Shown piece after piece: positions 51,874 through 62,459 of a DNA stretch of 64,000 nt; the stretch's first letter is position 1; each line of letters opens with the position of its first letter. The stretch covers positions 1 to 64,000 of the forward strand of contig NZ_JBPZGZ010000006.1 of NCBI RefSeq assembly GCF_051857475.1, in the 5' to 3' direction. Both the position numbers and the translations under genes were made by a program. This stretch comes from Pelomonas sp051857475 (GTDB taxonomy: Bacteria; Pseudomonadota; Gammaproteobacteria; Burkholderiales; Burkholderiaceae_C). The notes below the pieces were generated by a model that saw nothing but the letters and a program-made list of their open reading frames with translations, was not told the DNA's origin and searched no databases.

Positions 51874-53397
51874 TCAAAGGGACGGCGCCTTCACATGGCG
51901 CGCGATGTAGTCGCCGTGTCCGGGCATGCCGCCCACGGTCTGGTGGATGGCCTGACGCAACCTTGCGAAGTGCTGCAGCAGGGCCTGGGGTTCGATGTGG
52001 TCGACAAAGGGGTCGTGGCTCTCGGGCTGCAGGCCCAGGCCGAGGTACAGCGACACCCAGGAAGGCTCGGAGAAGCCATCGGGGTCGTAGATGGCGACGC
52101 GGGCGGCGCTGCGGAAGAGTTCGATCTGATGGGCCAGCGTGTCGGGGATGGGCATGGCCGCGCAATACCGCCACAGCTCGCTGTCGCGCCGGTCGGTCAG
52201 CTTGTAGTGCAGGACGATGAAGTCGCGGATGGACTCGTACTGGCGCGCCATCAGGCGGTTGAACTCGGCGGCGAGATGGGGCTTGAATTGCTTGTCGGGG
52301 AAGAACTGGATCAGGCGGCCAACGCCGTCCATGATGAGCTGGATGCTGGTCGACTCCAGAGGCTCCAGGAAGCCCGAGGCCAGGCCGATGGCGACGACGT
52401 TCTTGACCCAGCCGGCCTGGCGTCGGCCGGTCGTGAAGCGCAACTGGCGCGGCGTGTCCAGCGCCTTGCCGTCCAGGCCAGCCAGCAGCGTGCTGGCCGC
52501 CTCGTCATCGCTGATGAAGTGGCTGCAATAGACATGGCCGTTGCCGGTGCGGTGCTGCAGCGGGATGCGCCACTGCCAGCCCGCGGCCTTTGCGGTGGAC
52601 GTCGTGTAGGGCGTCAGCGGCTCGACACGCTCGCTGGGCACGGCCTGAGCGCTGTTGCAAGGCAGCAGCGCGCTCCAGTCCTCGAAGGGCGACTGCATGG
52701 CGCCACCGATGAGCAGGGCGCGAAAGCCCGAGCAGTCGATGAAGAGGTCGCCGGCTATGCGACGCCCATCGGCCAGCTTGACCGCGGCGACAAAGCCGTC
52801 CTCGGGCCGCAATTCCACGTCGACGATCAGCCCCTCGATGCGCTGGGCGCCGCGCTGCATCGCGTATTCACGCAGGTAGGCGGCGTAAAGGCCAGCGTCG
52901 AAGTGATAGGCGAATGAATAGGCGTTGGCGGCCGACGGCGCCCCGCCCTCGGGCGGCGTGAAGCGGTTCTGCCGCGCCATGACGGTGGACGTCGACCAGT
53001 CCTCGTAGCCCGGCAGCCCGTCGGTGATGCTGGAGAGCCGCAGCCAGTGCTGCCAGGCCGAGCGGTTCTCGATGGCCGGGCCGAAGTCGCCGAAGCCATG
53101 GAAGAAGCGGTGGCCGATGCGGCCCCAGTCGCGGAACTCGATGCCGAGCTTGAAGCTGCCCTGCGTCCTCCTGACGAAGTCGGCGCCGTCCAGGCCCAGG
53201 GTGCGGTTGTAGGCGCGGATGGGCGGCAGCGTGGCCTCGCCGACGCCGATGGTGCCGATGTCGGGCGATTCCACCAACACGATCTCGCAAGCGCCCTGGC
53301 CCGCCTGCGCAAAGCGCTGGGCCAGCGGCGCGGCGGCCATCCAGCCGGCGGTGCCGCCGCCGACGATGACGATCTTGCGGATGGGGGAATCAGGCAT
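51874..53397 (-). CDS. Flavin-dependent tryptophan-halogenase-like protein
   Basis: A 507-residue flavoprotein with the full PrnA-type motif set: IVGGGTAGWMAA (flavin), K83 in GSFKLGIEF (catalytic lysine), GWQWRIP at 273-279, and SGFLEPLESTSIQLI (the conserved Glu-Ser pair). So the halogenating machinery looks intact. Proteins like this are common next to TonB receptors in Caulobacter and Xanthomonas sugar loci, and their substrate is unknown. Here it is the first gene of the xyloglucan-like operon, divergent from XylR. A role in modifying an oligosaccharide, a phenolic cross-link or a peptide is open. Confidence 0.88.
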   Translation of the reverse strand: MPDSPIRKIVIVGGGTAGWMAAAPLAQRFAQAGQGACEIVLVESPDIGTIGVGEATLPPIRAYNRTLGLDGADFVRRTQGSFKLGIEFRDWGRIGHRFFHGFGDFGPAIENRSAWQHWLRLSSITDGLPGYEDWSTSTVMARQNRFTPPEGGAPSAANAYSFAYHFDAGLYAAYLREYAMQRGAQRIEGLIVDVELRPEDGFVAAVKLADGRRIAGDLFIDCSGFRALLIGGAMQSPFEDWSALLPCNSAQAVPSERVEPLTPYTTSTAKAAGWQWRIPLQHRTGNGHVYCSHFISDDEAASTLLAGLDGKALDTPRQLRFTTGRRQAGWVKNVVAIGLASGFLEPLESTSIQLIMDGVGRLIQFFPDKQFKPHLAAEFNRLMARQYESIRDFIVLHYKLTDRRDSELWRYCAAMPIPDTLAHQIELFRSAARVAIYDPDGFSEPSWVSLYLGLGLQPESHDPFVDHIEPQALLQHFARLRQAIHQTVGGMPGHGDYIARHVKAPSL

Positions 53398-53504
53398 TGG
53401 CTGTCTCGGGCCAGTTTTTATGGGGCCTCACCGCAAGCGGCGGGCGGCGCGATCTTCGGCGAGGTCGGTCGCAGCGCGATAGGGGTCAACACCGTATTTA
53501 CTTC

Positions 53505-53519
53505 GTTCGATGGCCGAAC
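53505..53519. promoter_or_regulatory. Candidate XylR operator in the halogenase/xylR intergenic region
   Basis: GTTCG-atggc-CGAAC, a perfect 5-bp inverted repeat with a 5-base spacer. It is the clearest palindrome in the region between the two divergent genes, set in locally AT-richer DNA (CGTATTTACTTC before, ACTAATATGG after). It is a plausible ROK-repressor site, but it is short. Confidence 0.35.
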
Positions 53520-53576
53520 TAATATGGCCTTCAAGCCCGTCGAAGCATGGGCGCTACCGACAACGACAGGAGACAA

Positions 53577-54808
53577 ATGCAGGCCGAAGCCGCCGGCAGC
53601 CAACAGCTGCTCAAGGTCATCAATCGCATGGCGCTGGTCAGGCACCTCTGTGCCCACCCGGGGCTGTCGCGCGCCGACCTGGCCGGTGCCGTCGGCCTGA
53701 CCAAGTCCACCGTCAGCATGCTGACGCGCGAGCTGATTGCCGAAGGCTGGCTCATCGAGCGCGAGGTCGTCGCCACCGGCGACCTGGGCCGTCGCCCCAC
53801 CCCTCTCTTCATCGACCCCGACCGCCTGCTGCTGCTCGGCGCCGAGGTCGGCATCGAATCGGTGCGCGTCGTTGCCACGTCCCTCACCGGCGAGGTCAAG
53901 GCCTGCACGGTCGCCAACTATGGCGCCAGCCGCACGGCCAAGGCCTGCATCACCACCCTGGCCAATGCGCTGATCAAGTTGAGCAAGCAACTGGACGCCA
54001 GCCAGCAGTTGCTCGGCCTGGGCGTGGGCCTGCCCGGCGGCGTCAACGAGGCGCGCGGTCTGCTGCATTTCGCACCCAACCTGGGCTGGCGCGACATCCC
54101 CTTCGGCGCCTTGCTGGCCGAAAAGCTGCAGGACACCGCCCTGGCCGGCGTGCCTCTCTTCATACAAAACGAAGCCGATGTGGCGGCCCTGGGCGAGATG
54201 GAGTTCAACCCCGCCCCGGCGTCCGACCCGCTGCTCTACGTCTCCATCAACCAGGGCCTGGGCGCCGGCGTCATCGTCGGCGACCGCCTGCTGACCGGCA
54301 GCCGGGGCTTTGCGGGCGAGGTCGGCCACATGGTGTTGCAGCTGGGCGGCCCGCGCTGCTCCTGCGGCCGCCGCGGCTGCGCCGAAGCGCTGATCGCCAC
54401 ACGCGCCATGCTGCACGGCAGCGGCGAAGAGGCGGCCCTGCGCTCGCTGGCCGAAGTGCGTGCCCATCTCGTTGACGAAGACGTCGAGACCATGAAGGCC
54501 GTCAACTCCGCCGGCCGCTATCTCGGTGTGCTGCTGCAGAACCTGGCCACGGCCTACGATCCCGCCAGCATCGTGCTGGGCGGCTCGGTCGTCGAGCTGG
54601 GCGAGCCCTTCCTGAAACCGGCGCTCGACACCCTGCTGGACTACGCCAACGCGGCCAGCCTGCCGCCGCCCAGCGTGCGCATCTCGATGTTCGGCGCCAA
54701 TGCCGTCGCCGTCGGCGCCGCGGCCCTGGCCCGCTATCGCCTGACCCGCCCGGCCCTGCCGCTGGCCGACAGCGGTGCGGTGATCGCGGAAGCTGAGGAA
54801 GCCCACTG

Positions 54809-54809
<1 letters not shown>
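53577..54809 (+). CDS. xylR: ROK-family transcription regulator, XylR/NagC type
   Basis: A 410-residue repressor: N-terminal helix-turn-helix (RADLAGAVGLTKSTVSMLTRELIAEGW area), then a ROK sugar-kinase-like domain with GVGLPGGVN, GFAGEVGHM and the zinc motif CSCGRRGCAE. A start at 53547 is possible but the ATG at 53577 is preferred because AGGAG lies four bases before it. It overlaps xylB as TGATG. In xylose operons this type represses xylAB and releases DNA when xylose is bound. Confidence 0.88.
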
Positions 54810-56266
<1,457 letters not shown>

Positions 56267-56269
56267 CTC

Positions 56270-57583
56270 ATGAGCTACTTCGAACACATCCAGCCCATCC
56301 GCTACGAGGGCGCCGACAGCCCCAACGAACTGTCCTTCAAGCACTACGACAAGGACCGCCTCGTGCTGGGCAAGCGCATGGAAGACCACCTGCGCTTTGC
56401 CGCCTGCTACTGGCACAACTTCGTGTGGACTGGCCTGGACCCCTTCGGCGGCGCGACCTTCGAGCGCCCCTGGTTCCAGGGTGGCACGCCCATGGAGCTG
56501 GCCAAGGCCAAGGCCGATGCCGCCTTCGAGTTCTTTGCCAAGCTCGGCGTGCCCTACTACTGCTTCCATGACCGCGACGTCGCTCCCGAAGGCGCCACGC
56601 CGCGCGAGAGCCACGACAACTTTCTGCGCATCGTCGACGTGCTCGGCGAGAAGCAGCAGGCCACCGGCCTCAAGCTGCTGTGGGGCACGGCCAATCTGTT
56701 CAGCCACCGCCGCTTCATGTCGGGCGCGGCCAGCAACCCCGACCCGGCCCTGTTCGCCATGGCCGCCCTGCAGGTGCGCGATGCGATGGACGCGACGCTC
56801 AAGCTGGGGGGCGAGAACTATGTGCTCTGGGGCGGCCGCGAAGGCTACGAGACCCTGCTGAACACGCGCCTGGGCCAGGAGATGGACCAGCTGGGCCGCT
56901 TCCTCGACATGGTGGTCGAGTACAAGCACAAGATCGGCTTCAAGGGCGCCATCCTCATCGAGCCCAAGCCGCGCGAACCGTCCAAGCACCAGTACGACTT
57001 CGACACGGCCACGGTCTACGGTTTCCTGGTTCGCTACGGCCTCGAGAAGGAGGTCAAGGTCAACATCGAGGCCAACCACGCCACGCTGTCGGGCCACAGC
57101 TTCGAGCATGAGATCGCCACCGCCGGCGCCCTGGGCATCCTCGGCAGCCTGGACATGAACCGCGGCGACCCGCAGCTGGGCTGGGACACCGACCAGTTCC
57201 CCAACAACGTGCCCGAGATGGCCGTGGCTCTTTACCACGTGCTGCAGGCCGGTGGCCTGGGCTCGGGCGGCCTGAACTTCGACGCCAAGGTGCGCCGCCA
57301 GTCCATCGACGCGGCCGACCTCTTCCACGGCCACATCGGCGGCATGGATGTCTGCGCCCAGGCCCTGCTGATCGCCGAAAAGATGATCAACGACGGCCGA
57401 CTGAAAGCCGCTGTGGACAGCCGTTATGCCGGCTGGGACAGCGCCGCCGGCCAGGACATCCTGCAGGGTCGCCGCTCCTTGAGCGACCTCGCCGACCAGG
57501 TGCTCGAGACCAACACCGACGTCGCGCCCGTCTCGGGCCGCCAGGAAGTCTTCGAGAACCTCGTCAACCGCTTCTGCGCTTGA
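56270..57583 (+). CDS. xylA: Xylose isomerase
   Basis: A 437-residue xylose isomerase: catalytic His and acids in YCFHDRDVAPEG, IEPKPREPSKHQYDFDTATV (metal-binding Glu), IEANHATLSGHSFEHE and LDMNRGD with WDTDQFP. It converts xylose to xylulose for XylB. The length and the GGRxGYETLLNT segment fit the class II group. A TonB receptor gene follows after 172 bases, so it probably has its own promoter. Confidence 0.95.
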   Translation: MSYFEHIQPIRYEGADSPNELSFKHYDKDRLVLGKRMEDHLRFAACYWHNFVWTGLDPFGGATFERPWFQGGTPMELAKAKADAAFEFFAKLGVPYYCFHDRDVAPEGATPRESHDNFLRIVDVLGEKQQATGLKLLWGTANLFSHRRFMSGAASNPDPALFAMAALQVRDAMDATLKLGGENYVLWGGREGYETLLNTRLGQEMDQLGRFLDMVVEYKHKIGFKGAILIEPKPREPSKHQYDFDTATVYGFLVRYGLEKEVKVNIEANHATLSGHSFEHEIATAGALGILGSLDMNRGDPQLGWDTDQFPNNVPEMAVALYHVLQAGGLGSGGLNFDAKVRRQSIDAADLFHGHIGGMDVCAQALLIAEKMINDGRLKAAVDSRYAGWDSAAGQDILQGRRSLSDLADQVLETNTDVAPVSGRQEVFENLVNRFCA

Positions 57584-57755
57584 TGTCGCCCCTTCGGTTC
57601 CCCACACCTCAGCACATCCGGGCCGACAACGCTGCCATGAAGAACACCCGCCTTCGCAAGCGCCGCGCCGGTCCGCGCGGGCGATGTTGCTGATGACTGA
57701 TTTCCCGCCGAACCAGCCCTAGTCCACAGAGACAGATCACAACGAGGAGACACCC

Positions 57756-60700
57756 GTGAAGACACTTCAACGCACCGCCATATCCCTGGCCGCGGCACAG
57801 GCCGCCCTGCTCTGCAGCGGCATGGCCTGGGCCCAGACAGCCCCCGCCCCGGCCGCCGCCGCTTCCGCGCCTGAAGCCAAGGCGCAGAAGATCGAGACCG
57901 TCACCGTCAGCGGCCGCCGCGCCGCCATCCAGTCAGCCCAGAAGATCAAGCAGGACGCCGACGAGATCGTCGACTCCGTCAATGCCGACGACATCGGCAA
58001 GCTGCCCGACAAGTCCGTCACCGAGGTGCTGCAGCGCATCGTCGGCGTGACCATCGACCGCACCATGGCCAAGGGCGACCCCGAGCACTACTCGGTGGAA
58101 GGCTCCAGCGTCAACATCCGCGGCCTGTCCTATGTGCGGTCCGAAGTGAACGGCCGCGACACCTTCTCGGCCAACGGCGGCCGCGCGCTGAACTTCGAGG
58201 ACGTGCCGCCCGAGCTGATGGCCGGCGTGGACGTCTACAAGAACCCGTCGGCAGAGCAGGTCGAAGGCGCCGTCGGCGGCCTGGTCAACCTGCGCACGGC
58301 CATGCCCTTCGACTACCAGGGCCTGAAGGGTGCCATCACGCTGGGCGGCAACTACAACGACCTGCAAGGCAAGTGGAGCCCCGCCGCCTCGGGCCTGATC
58401 TCCAACCGCTGGAAGACCGATGCCGGCGAGTTCGGCGCCCTGCTGAGCCTGGCGCGCAGCAAGACCACGACCCGCACCGATCTCTGGCAGGCCGAGCCCT
58501 ACTACAACATCGACGGCACGCACTGGGCACCCAAGGGTGCACAGTGGCGCGATTCGACTTTCGACCGCACCCGCGAAGGCAGCTACGGTGCCCTGCAGTG
58601 GAAGAAGGACGACATCAGCAGCTCGCTGACCTACTTCGAGTCCAAGTACCGCATGCACTGGGACGAGAACGCGCTGTTCGCCCAGTCCACCCCGGGCAAC
58701 CTGAAACTCTCCTCCGGCGCCACTTACGGCCCCAACGGCGCCTTGCTGACCGGCACGCTGACCGACCCGGCCGACGGCGGCATCAACTTCGGCGCCGACA
58801 CGCGCTACATGACGCGGGACTCCAAGACCCGCGACCTGGGTTGGAACCTGAAGTGGAAGGCCAGCGACCGCTGGAGCTTCAGCACCGACCTGCAGATCGT
58901 CAAGTCCAAGACCAACGCCTTCGACTCCACCGTCGCCACCGGCCTGCAGATGCCCAAGGAAACGCTGGACCTGTCGGGCTCGACGCCGCGCGTCGTCTTC
59001 GACGCGGCCGACCTGGCCGGCCTGAAAGACCTGGGCAATTACTACTGGGCGTTCACGATGGAACACCTGGACCGCAGCAAGGCCGACTCCAAGGTCTGGC
59101 GCGCGGATGCCAGGTTCAACTTCGACAGCGCCGTGCTGCAGGACCTGCGCTTCGGCATCCGCCTGTCCGACCGCAACGCGACGACCATCAACTCGACGCC
59201 GAGCTACAACTGGCAGGCCATCACCCAGACCTGGCAACAGGGTTGGGACATCAGCCACGTGGCGCGCCTGAACGACCCGCGCTTCAACGCCCCCGTCACG
59301 CTGCACGAGTTCAAGAACTTCTTCGGCGGCCAGAGCGTGCCCAGCATCTATGTGCCGGCCGTGTCGCTGGCCCAGGGCTACCCGGGCACCTACGCCGACC
59401 TGCATAAGTACCACGACATCCTCTGCGCCGAACAGGCCGCGGCGCAGGGCTGGAGCAGCGGCTGCGCGACCTGGGCGCCCGCCACCTTCGGCACCGACCC
59501 GCTGGGCACCAACGAGCAGCACGAGAAGACCCAGGCCGTCTACAGCCAGCTGCGCTTCGGCTGGGACAACCAGCCCATGCCGGTGGACGGCAACGTCGGC
59601 CTGCGCGTCGTGCGCACCGACATGAAGGCCGCCGGCTACATGGTCTTCACGAACAACGCGCCGACGCTACAGCCCGGCCAGGCAGTCGGTGGCGTGCCAA
59701 TCCCGGCCGTCAGTGCCTTCGCCAAGTCGCTGGACGCGGGCCAGACCTACACCAATGTGCTGCCCAGCCTGAACCTGCGCCTCAAGGCGAGCGACCAGCT
59801 GCAGTTCCGCTTTGCTGCGGCCCAGGCCATCTCGCGACCGGACTTCTCCGACATGCAGGCCTACACGGCCCTGTCGCTGGACACCCAGAAGCACACCGTA
59901 GGCAACACCGTCGTCATCGACAGCGTGAGCCTCACCGGCAAGGCCAACGGCAACCCGCTGCTCAAGCCCGTCAAGTCCAACCAGCTGGACCTGACCGGCG
60001 AGTGGTACTTCTCCAAGACCGGCTCGCTGACCGTCGCGCTGTTCGACAAGGAGCTCAAGGACGTCATCGTCAAGCAGTCGGCCACCACCACGCTGCGCGA
60101 CGGCGCCGGCAACCCGGTCAACTTCACCATCACCTCACCGGTCAATGGCGCCAAGGGCCACGCCCGCGGCCTGGAGATCGCCTTCCAGCGCTACCTGGAC
60201 ATGCTGCCGGGCTGGCTGTCGGGCATCGGCGTGCAGGCCAACTACACCTATGTCGACAGCAAGACCAAGCCCTACAACCCGGTCATGTCAGCCTATTGCA
60301 GCGGCACCAGCACCGGCCCGGAGAACTTCAACCTCAACATCAACGGTTGCGACACCGACGGCCGCACCTTCGGCAACCTGCCACTGATCAACCTGTCCAA
60401 GAACGCCTACAACCTGGCCCTGCTGTACGACTACGGCCCGGTCTCGGCGCGCGTGGCCTACAGCTGGCGATCCAAGTACCTGCAGGGCGTCAATGTCAAC
60501 GGCACCAACGGCGGCGACGGCCAGCTGCCCAACGCGGGTGGCGGCGTGGCCTGGGCCTTGCCGACCTGGAGCGATGCCTATGGCCAGCTCGACGCCGGCG
60601 TCACCTACCGCTTCAGCGACAACTTCAGCATGAGCCTGGAAGGGCAGAACCTGAACAACGCGCTGGCACGGCAGCTGATGCAGCAGCACATCGGCTTCAT

Positions 60701-60761
60701 GACCCGCGGCGTGAACTACACCGGCCGCCGCTACTCGGTGCAGGCCAGCTACTCTTTCTGA
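57756..60761 (+). CDS. TonB-dependent outer-membrane receptor of the xyloglucan-like locus
   Basis: A 1,001-residue receptor of the TIGR01782 type: signal peptide MKTLQRTAISLAAAQAALLCSGMAWA, plug with VTVSGRRAAIQSAQKIKQDADEIV region, SVTEVLQRIVGVTIDR and VNIRGLSYVRSEVNG, and a barrel that ends RRYSVQASYSF with a terminal Phe. The start is GTG at 57756 behind GAGGAGA. It would import oligosaccharides for the GH35/GH95 enzymes encoded behind it. Confidence 0.92.
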   Translation: MKTLQRTAISLAAAQAALLCSGMAWAQTAPAPAAAASAPEAKAQKIETVTVSGRRAAIQSAQKIKQDADEIVDSVNADDIGKLPDKSVTEVLQRIVGVTIDRTMAKGDPEHYSVEGSSVNIRGLSYVRSEVNGRDTFSANGGRALNFEDVPPELMAGVDVYKNPSAEQVEGAVGGLVNLRTAMPFDYQGLKGAITLGGNYNDLQGKWSPAASGLISNRWKTDAGEFGALLSLARSKTTTRTDLWQAEPYYNIDGTHWAPKGAQWRDSTFDRTREGSYGALQWKKDDISSSLTYFESKYRMHWDENALFAQSTPGNLKLSSGATYGPNGALLTGTLTDPADGGINFGADTRYMTRDSKTRDLGWNLKWKASDRWSFSTDLQIVKSKTNAFDSTVATGLQMPKETLDLSGSTPRVVFDAADLAGLKDLGNYYWAFTMEHLDRSKADSKVWRADARFNFDSAVLQDLRFGIRLSDRNATTINSTPSYNWQAITQTWQQGWDISHVARLNDPRFNAPVTLHEFKNFFGGQSVPSIYVPAVSLAQGYPGTYADLHKYHDILCAEQAAAQGWSSGCATWAPATFGTDPLGTNEQHEKTQAVYSQLRFGWDNQPMPVDGNVGLRVVRTDMKAAGYMVFTNNAPTLQPGQAVGGVPIPAVSAFAKSLDAGQTYTNVLPSLNLRLKASDQLQFRFAAAQAISRPDFSDMQAYTALSLDTQKHTVGNTVVIDSVSLTGKANGNPLLKPVKSNQLDLTGEWYFSKTGSLTVALFDKELKDVIVKQSATTTLRDGAGNPVNFTITSPVNGAKGHARGLEIAFQRYLDMLPGWLSGIGVQANYTYVDSKTKPYNPVMSAYCSGTSTGPENFNLNINGCDTDGRTFGNLPLINLSKNAYNLALLYDYGPVSARVAYSWRSKYLQGVNVNGTNGGDGQLPNAGGGVAWALPTWSDAYGQLDAGVTYRFSDNFSMSLEGQNLNNALARQLMQQHIGFMTRGVNYTGRRYSVQASYSF

Positions 60762-60814
60762 GCGTTGGCAACGCCCGGCGGCCGCCCAGGCCGTCGGGCT
60801 TCTCCGGAAACCCG

Positions 60815-62455
60815 ATGAAGACAACATCCCTTCCCCCGGTCTTGGCGGCGGTCCTGGCCTGCCTGTTGAGCACGGCCCAGGCCGCCGAACTGCCCCGCCT
60901 CGTCTCCCAGGACGGCCGCCACGCCCTGCTCGTCGACGGCAAGCCCTTCCTCATCCTCGGCGCCCAGGCCCACAACTCCAGCAACTACCCCGGCGCGCTG
61001 AAGCCGGTCTGGGATGCGGCCAATGACCTCAAGGCCAACACCGTGCTGATGCCGGTGGCCTGGGAACAGGTGGAGCCCGTGGAAGGGAAGTTCGACTTCA
61101 GCTTCGTCGACACCCTGGTCAAGCAGGCGCGCCAGCAGAAGAAGCGGCTGGTCATCCTGTGGTTCGCCACGTGGAAGAACACCAGCGCCCAGTACGCGCC
61201 CGAATGGGTCAAGCTCAACCCCGAGCGCTTCCCGGCCATGAAGGACCAGGACGGCAAGCCCAGCTACTGCCTCAGCCCTTTCGGCAGCGAGACGCTGAAG
61301 GCCGACAAGAAGGCCTTCGTCGCGCTGATGGGCCATCTGAAGCAGATCGACTCGACGGACCGCACCGTGCTGATGGTGCAGGTCGAGAACGAGGTCGGTA
61401 CCTATGGCCTTGTGCGCGACTTTGCGCCGGCCGCGCAGACCGCTTTCGAGCAGCCCGTGCCGGCCGCCGTGCTGGCGCACAAGAAGCCCGTCGCCGCAGC
61501 CACCGGCAACTGGCGCGAGGTCTACGGCCCTTATGCCGACGAGTACTTCCATGCGTGGGCCATCGCCCGCTATATCGGCGAGATCGCCAAGGCCGGCCGC
61601 GCCGTCTACGACCTGCCCATGTATGTCAACAACGCACTGCGCAACCCGCTGGACCAGCCGCCCAAGCCCTGGAACAAGGACTTCGCCAGTGGTGGCCCGA
61701 CCTGGGACGTCATCGACATCTACAAGGCCGCCGCACCGGCCATCGACATTGCGAGCCCGGATATCTACACGCCCGACTCCGAGCAGGTGAACGCCAACCT
61801 GCGCCTGTTCGGCCGCCGCGACAACCCGCTGTGGATTCCGGAGATCGGCACCAAGCCGGCCTATGGTCGCTTCCTGTACGCCATGCTGGGCCGCGGCGCC
61901 ATCGGCGTCTCGCCCTTCGGCATCGACTACTTCAACTACACCAACCATCCCCTGGGCACAACGGCCACGGACAAGACCCTGGTCGAGCCCTTCGAGCCGG
62001 TCTACCGCATGTTCGCGCCCATCCAGCGCCAATGGGCGCAATGGGCCTTCGATGGCAAGACGCAGGGCATCGGCGAGGCCGACGACCGCAAGCCCCAGCA
62101 GCTGGACTTCCCTGGTTGGACGGCCAAGCTGACCTACCGCCTCGGCCGCTTCGGCGAAGCCGCCTGGGGTGGCGAGTTCGCCAAGCCGACACCTGGCACC
62201 GAGAACCCCAATGGCGGCGTTGCCATGGCTCAGATCGCGCCGGATGAGTTCCTGCTCGTCGGCCAACGGGTGCGCGTGCGCATGGAGGCGGCGGAGGGCA
62301 CGAAAGGCATGATGCTGCGCGCCGAGCAGGGCAGGTTCGACGCCCAGGGCCGCTGGGTCATGGAGCGCGTCTGGAACGGCGACCAGGTCGACTACGGCCT
62401 GAACCTGCCGGCCGAGCCCGTCATGCTCAAGGTCAAGATGGGCCGCCCCCGTTAA
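60815..62455 (+). CDS. GH35 beta-galactosidase-like enzyme (DUF5597 type)
   Basis: A 546-residue exported enzyme: signal peptide 1-23, barrel with VDGKPFLILGAQAHNSSNYP, acid/base in LMVQVENEVGTYG and nucleophile in LWIPEIGTKPAYGRF. The C-terminal beta region is of the DUF5597 kind. Cellvibrio Bgl35A, a xyloglucan beta-galactosidase, has this architecture. It removes beta-Gal from L-type side chains in the periplasm, by inference. It follows the TonB receptor by 53 bases and GH95 starts five bases later. Confidence 0.9.
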   Translation: MKTTSLPPVLAAVLACLLSTAQAAELPRLVSQDGRHALLVDGKPFLILGAQAHNSSNYPGALKPVWDAANDLKANTVLMPVAWEQVEPVEGKFDFSFVDTLVKQARQQKKRLVILWFATWKNTSAQYAPEWVKLNPERFPAMKDQDGKPSYCLSPFGSETLKADKKAFVALMGHLKQIDSTDRTVLMVQVENEVGTYGLVRDFAPAAQTAFEQPVPAAVLAHKKPVAAATGNWREVYGPYADEYFHAWAIARYIGEIAKAGRAVYDLPMYVNNALRNPLDQPPKPWNKDFASGGPTWDVIDIYKAAAPAIDIASPDIYTPDSEQVNANLRLFGRRDNPLWIPEIGTKPAYGRFLYAMLGRGAIGVSPFGIDYFNYTNHPLGTTATDKTLVEPFEPVYRMFAPIQRQWAQWAFDGKTQGIGEADDRKPQQLDFPGWTAKLTYRLGRFGEAAWGGEFAKPTPGTENPNGGVAMAQIAPDEFLLVGQRVRVRMEAAEGTKGMMLRAEQGRFDAQGRWVMERVWNGDQVDYGLNLPAEPVMLKVKMGRPR

Positions 62456-62459
62456 GCCC

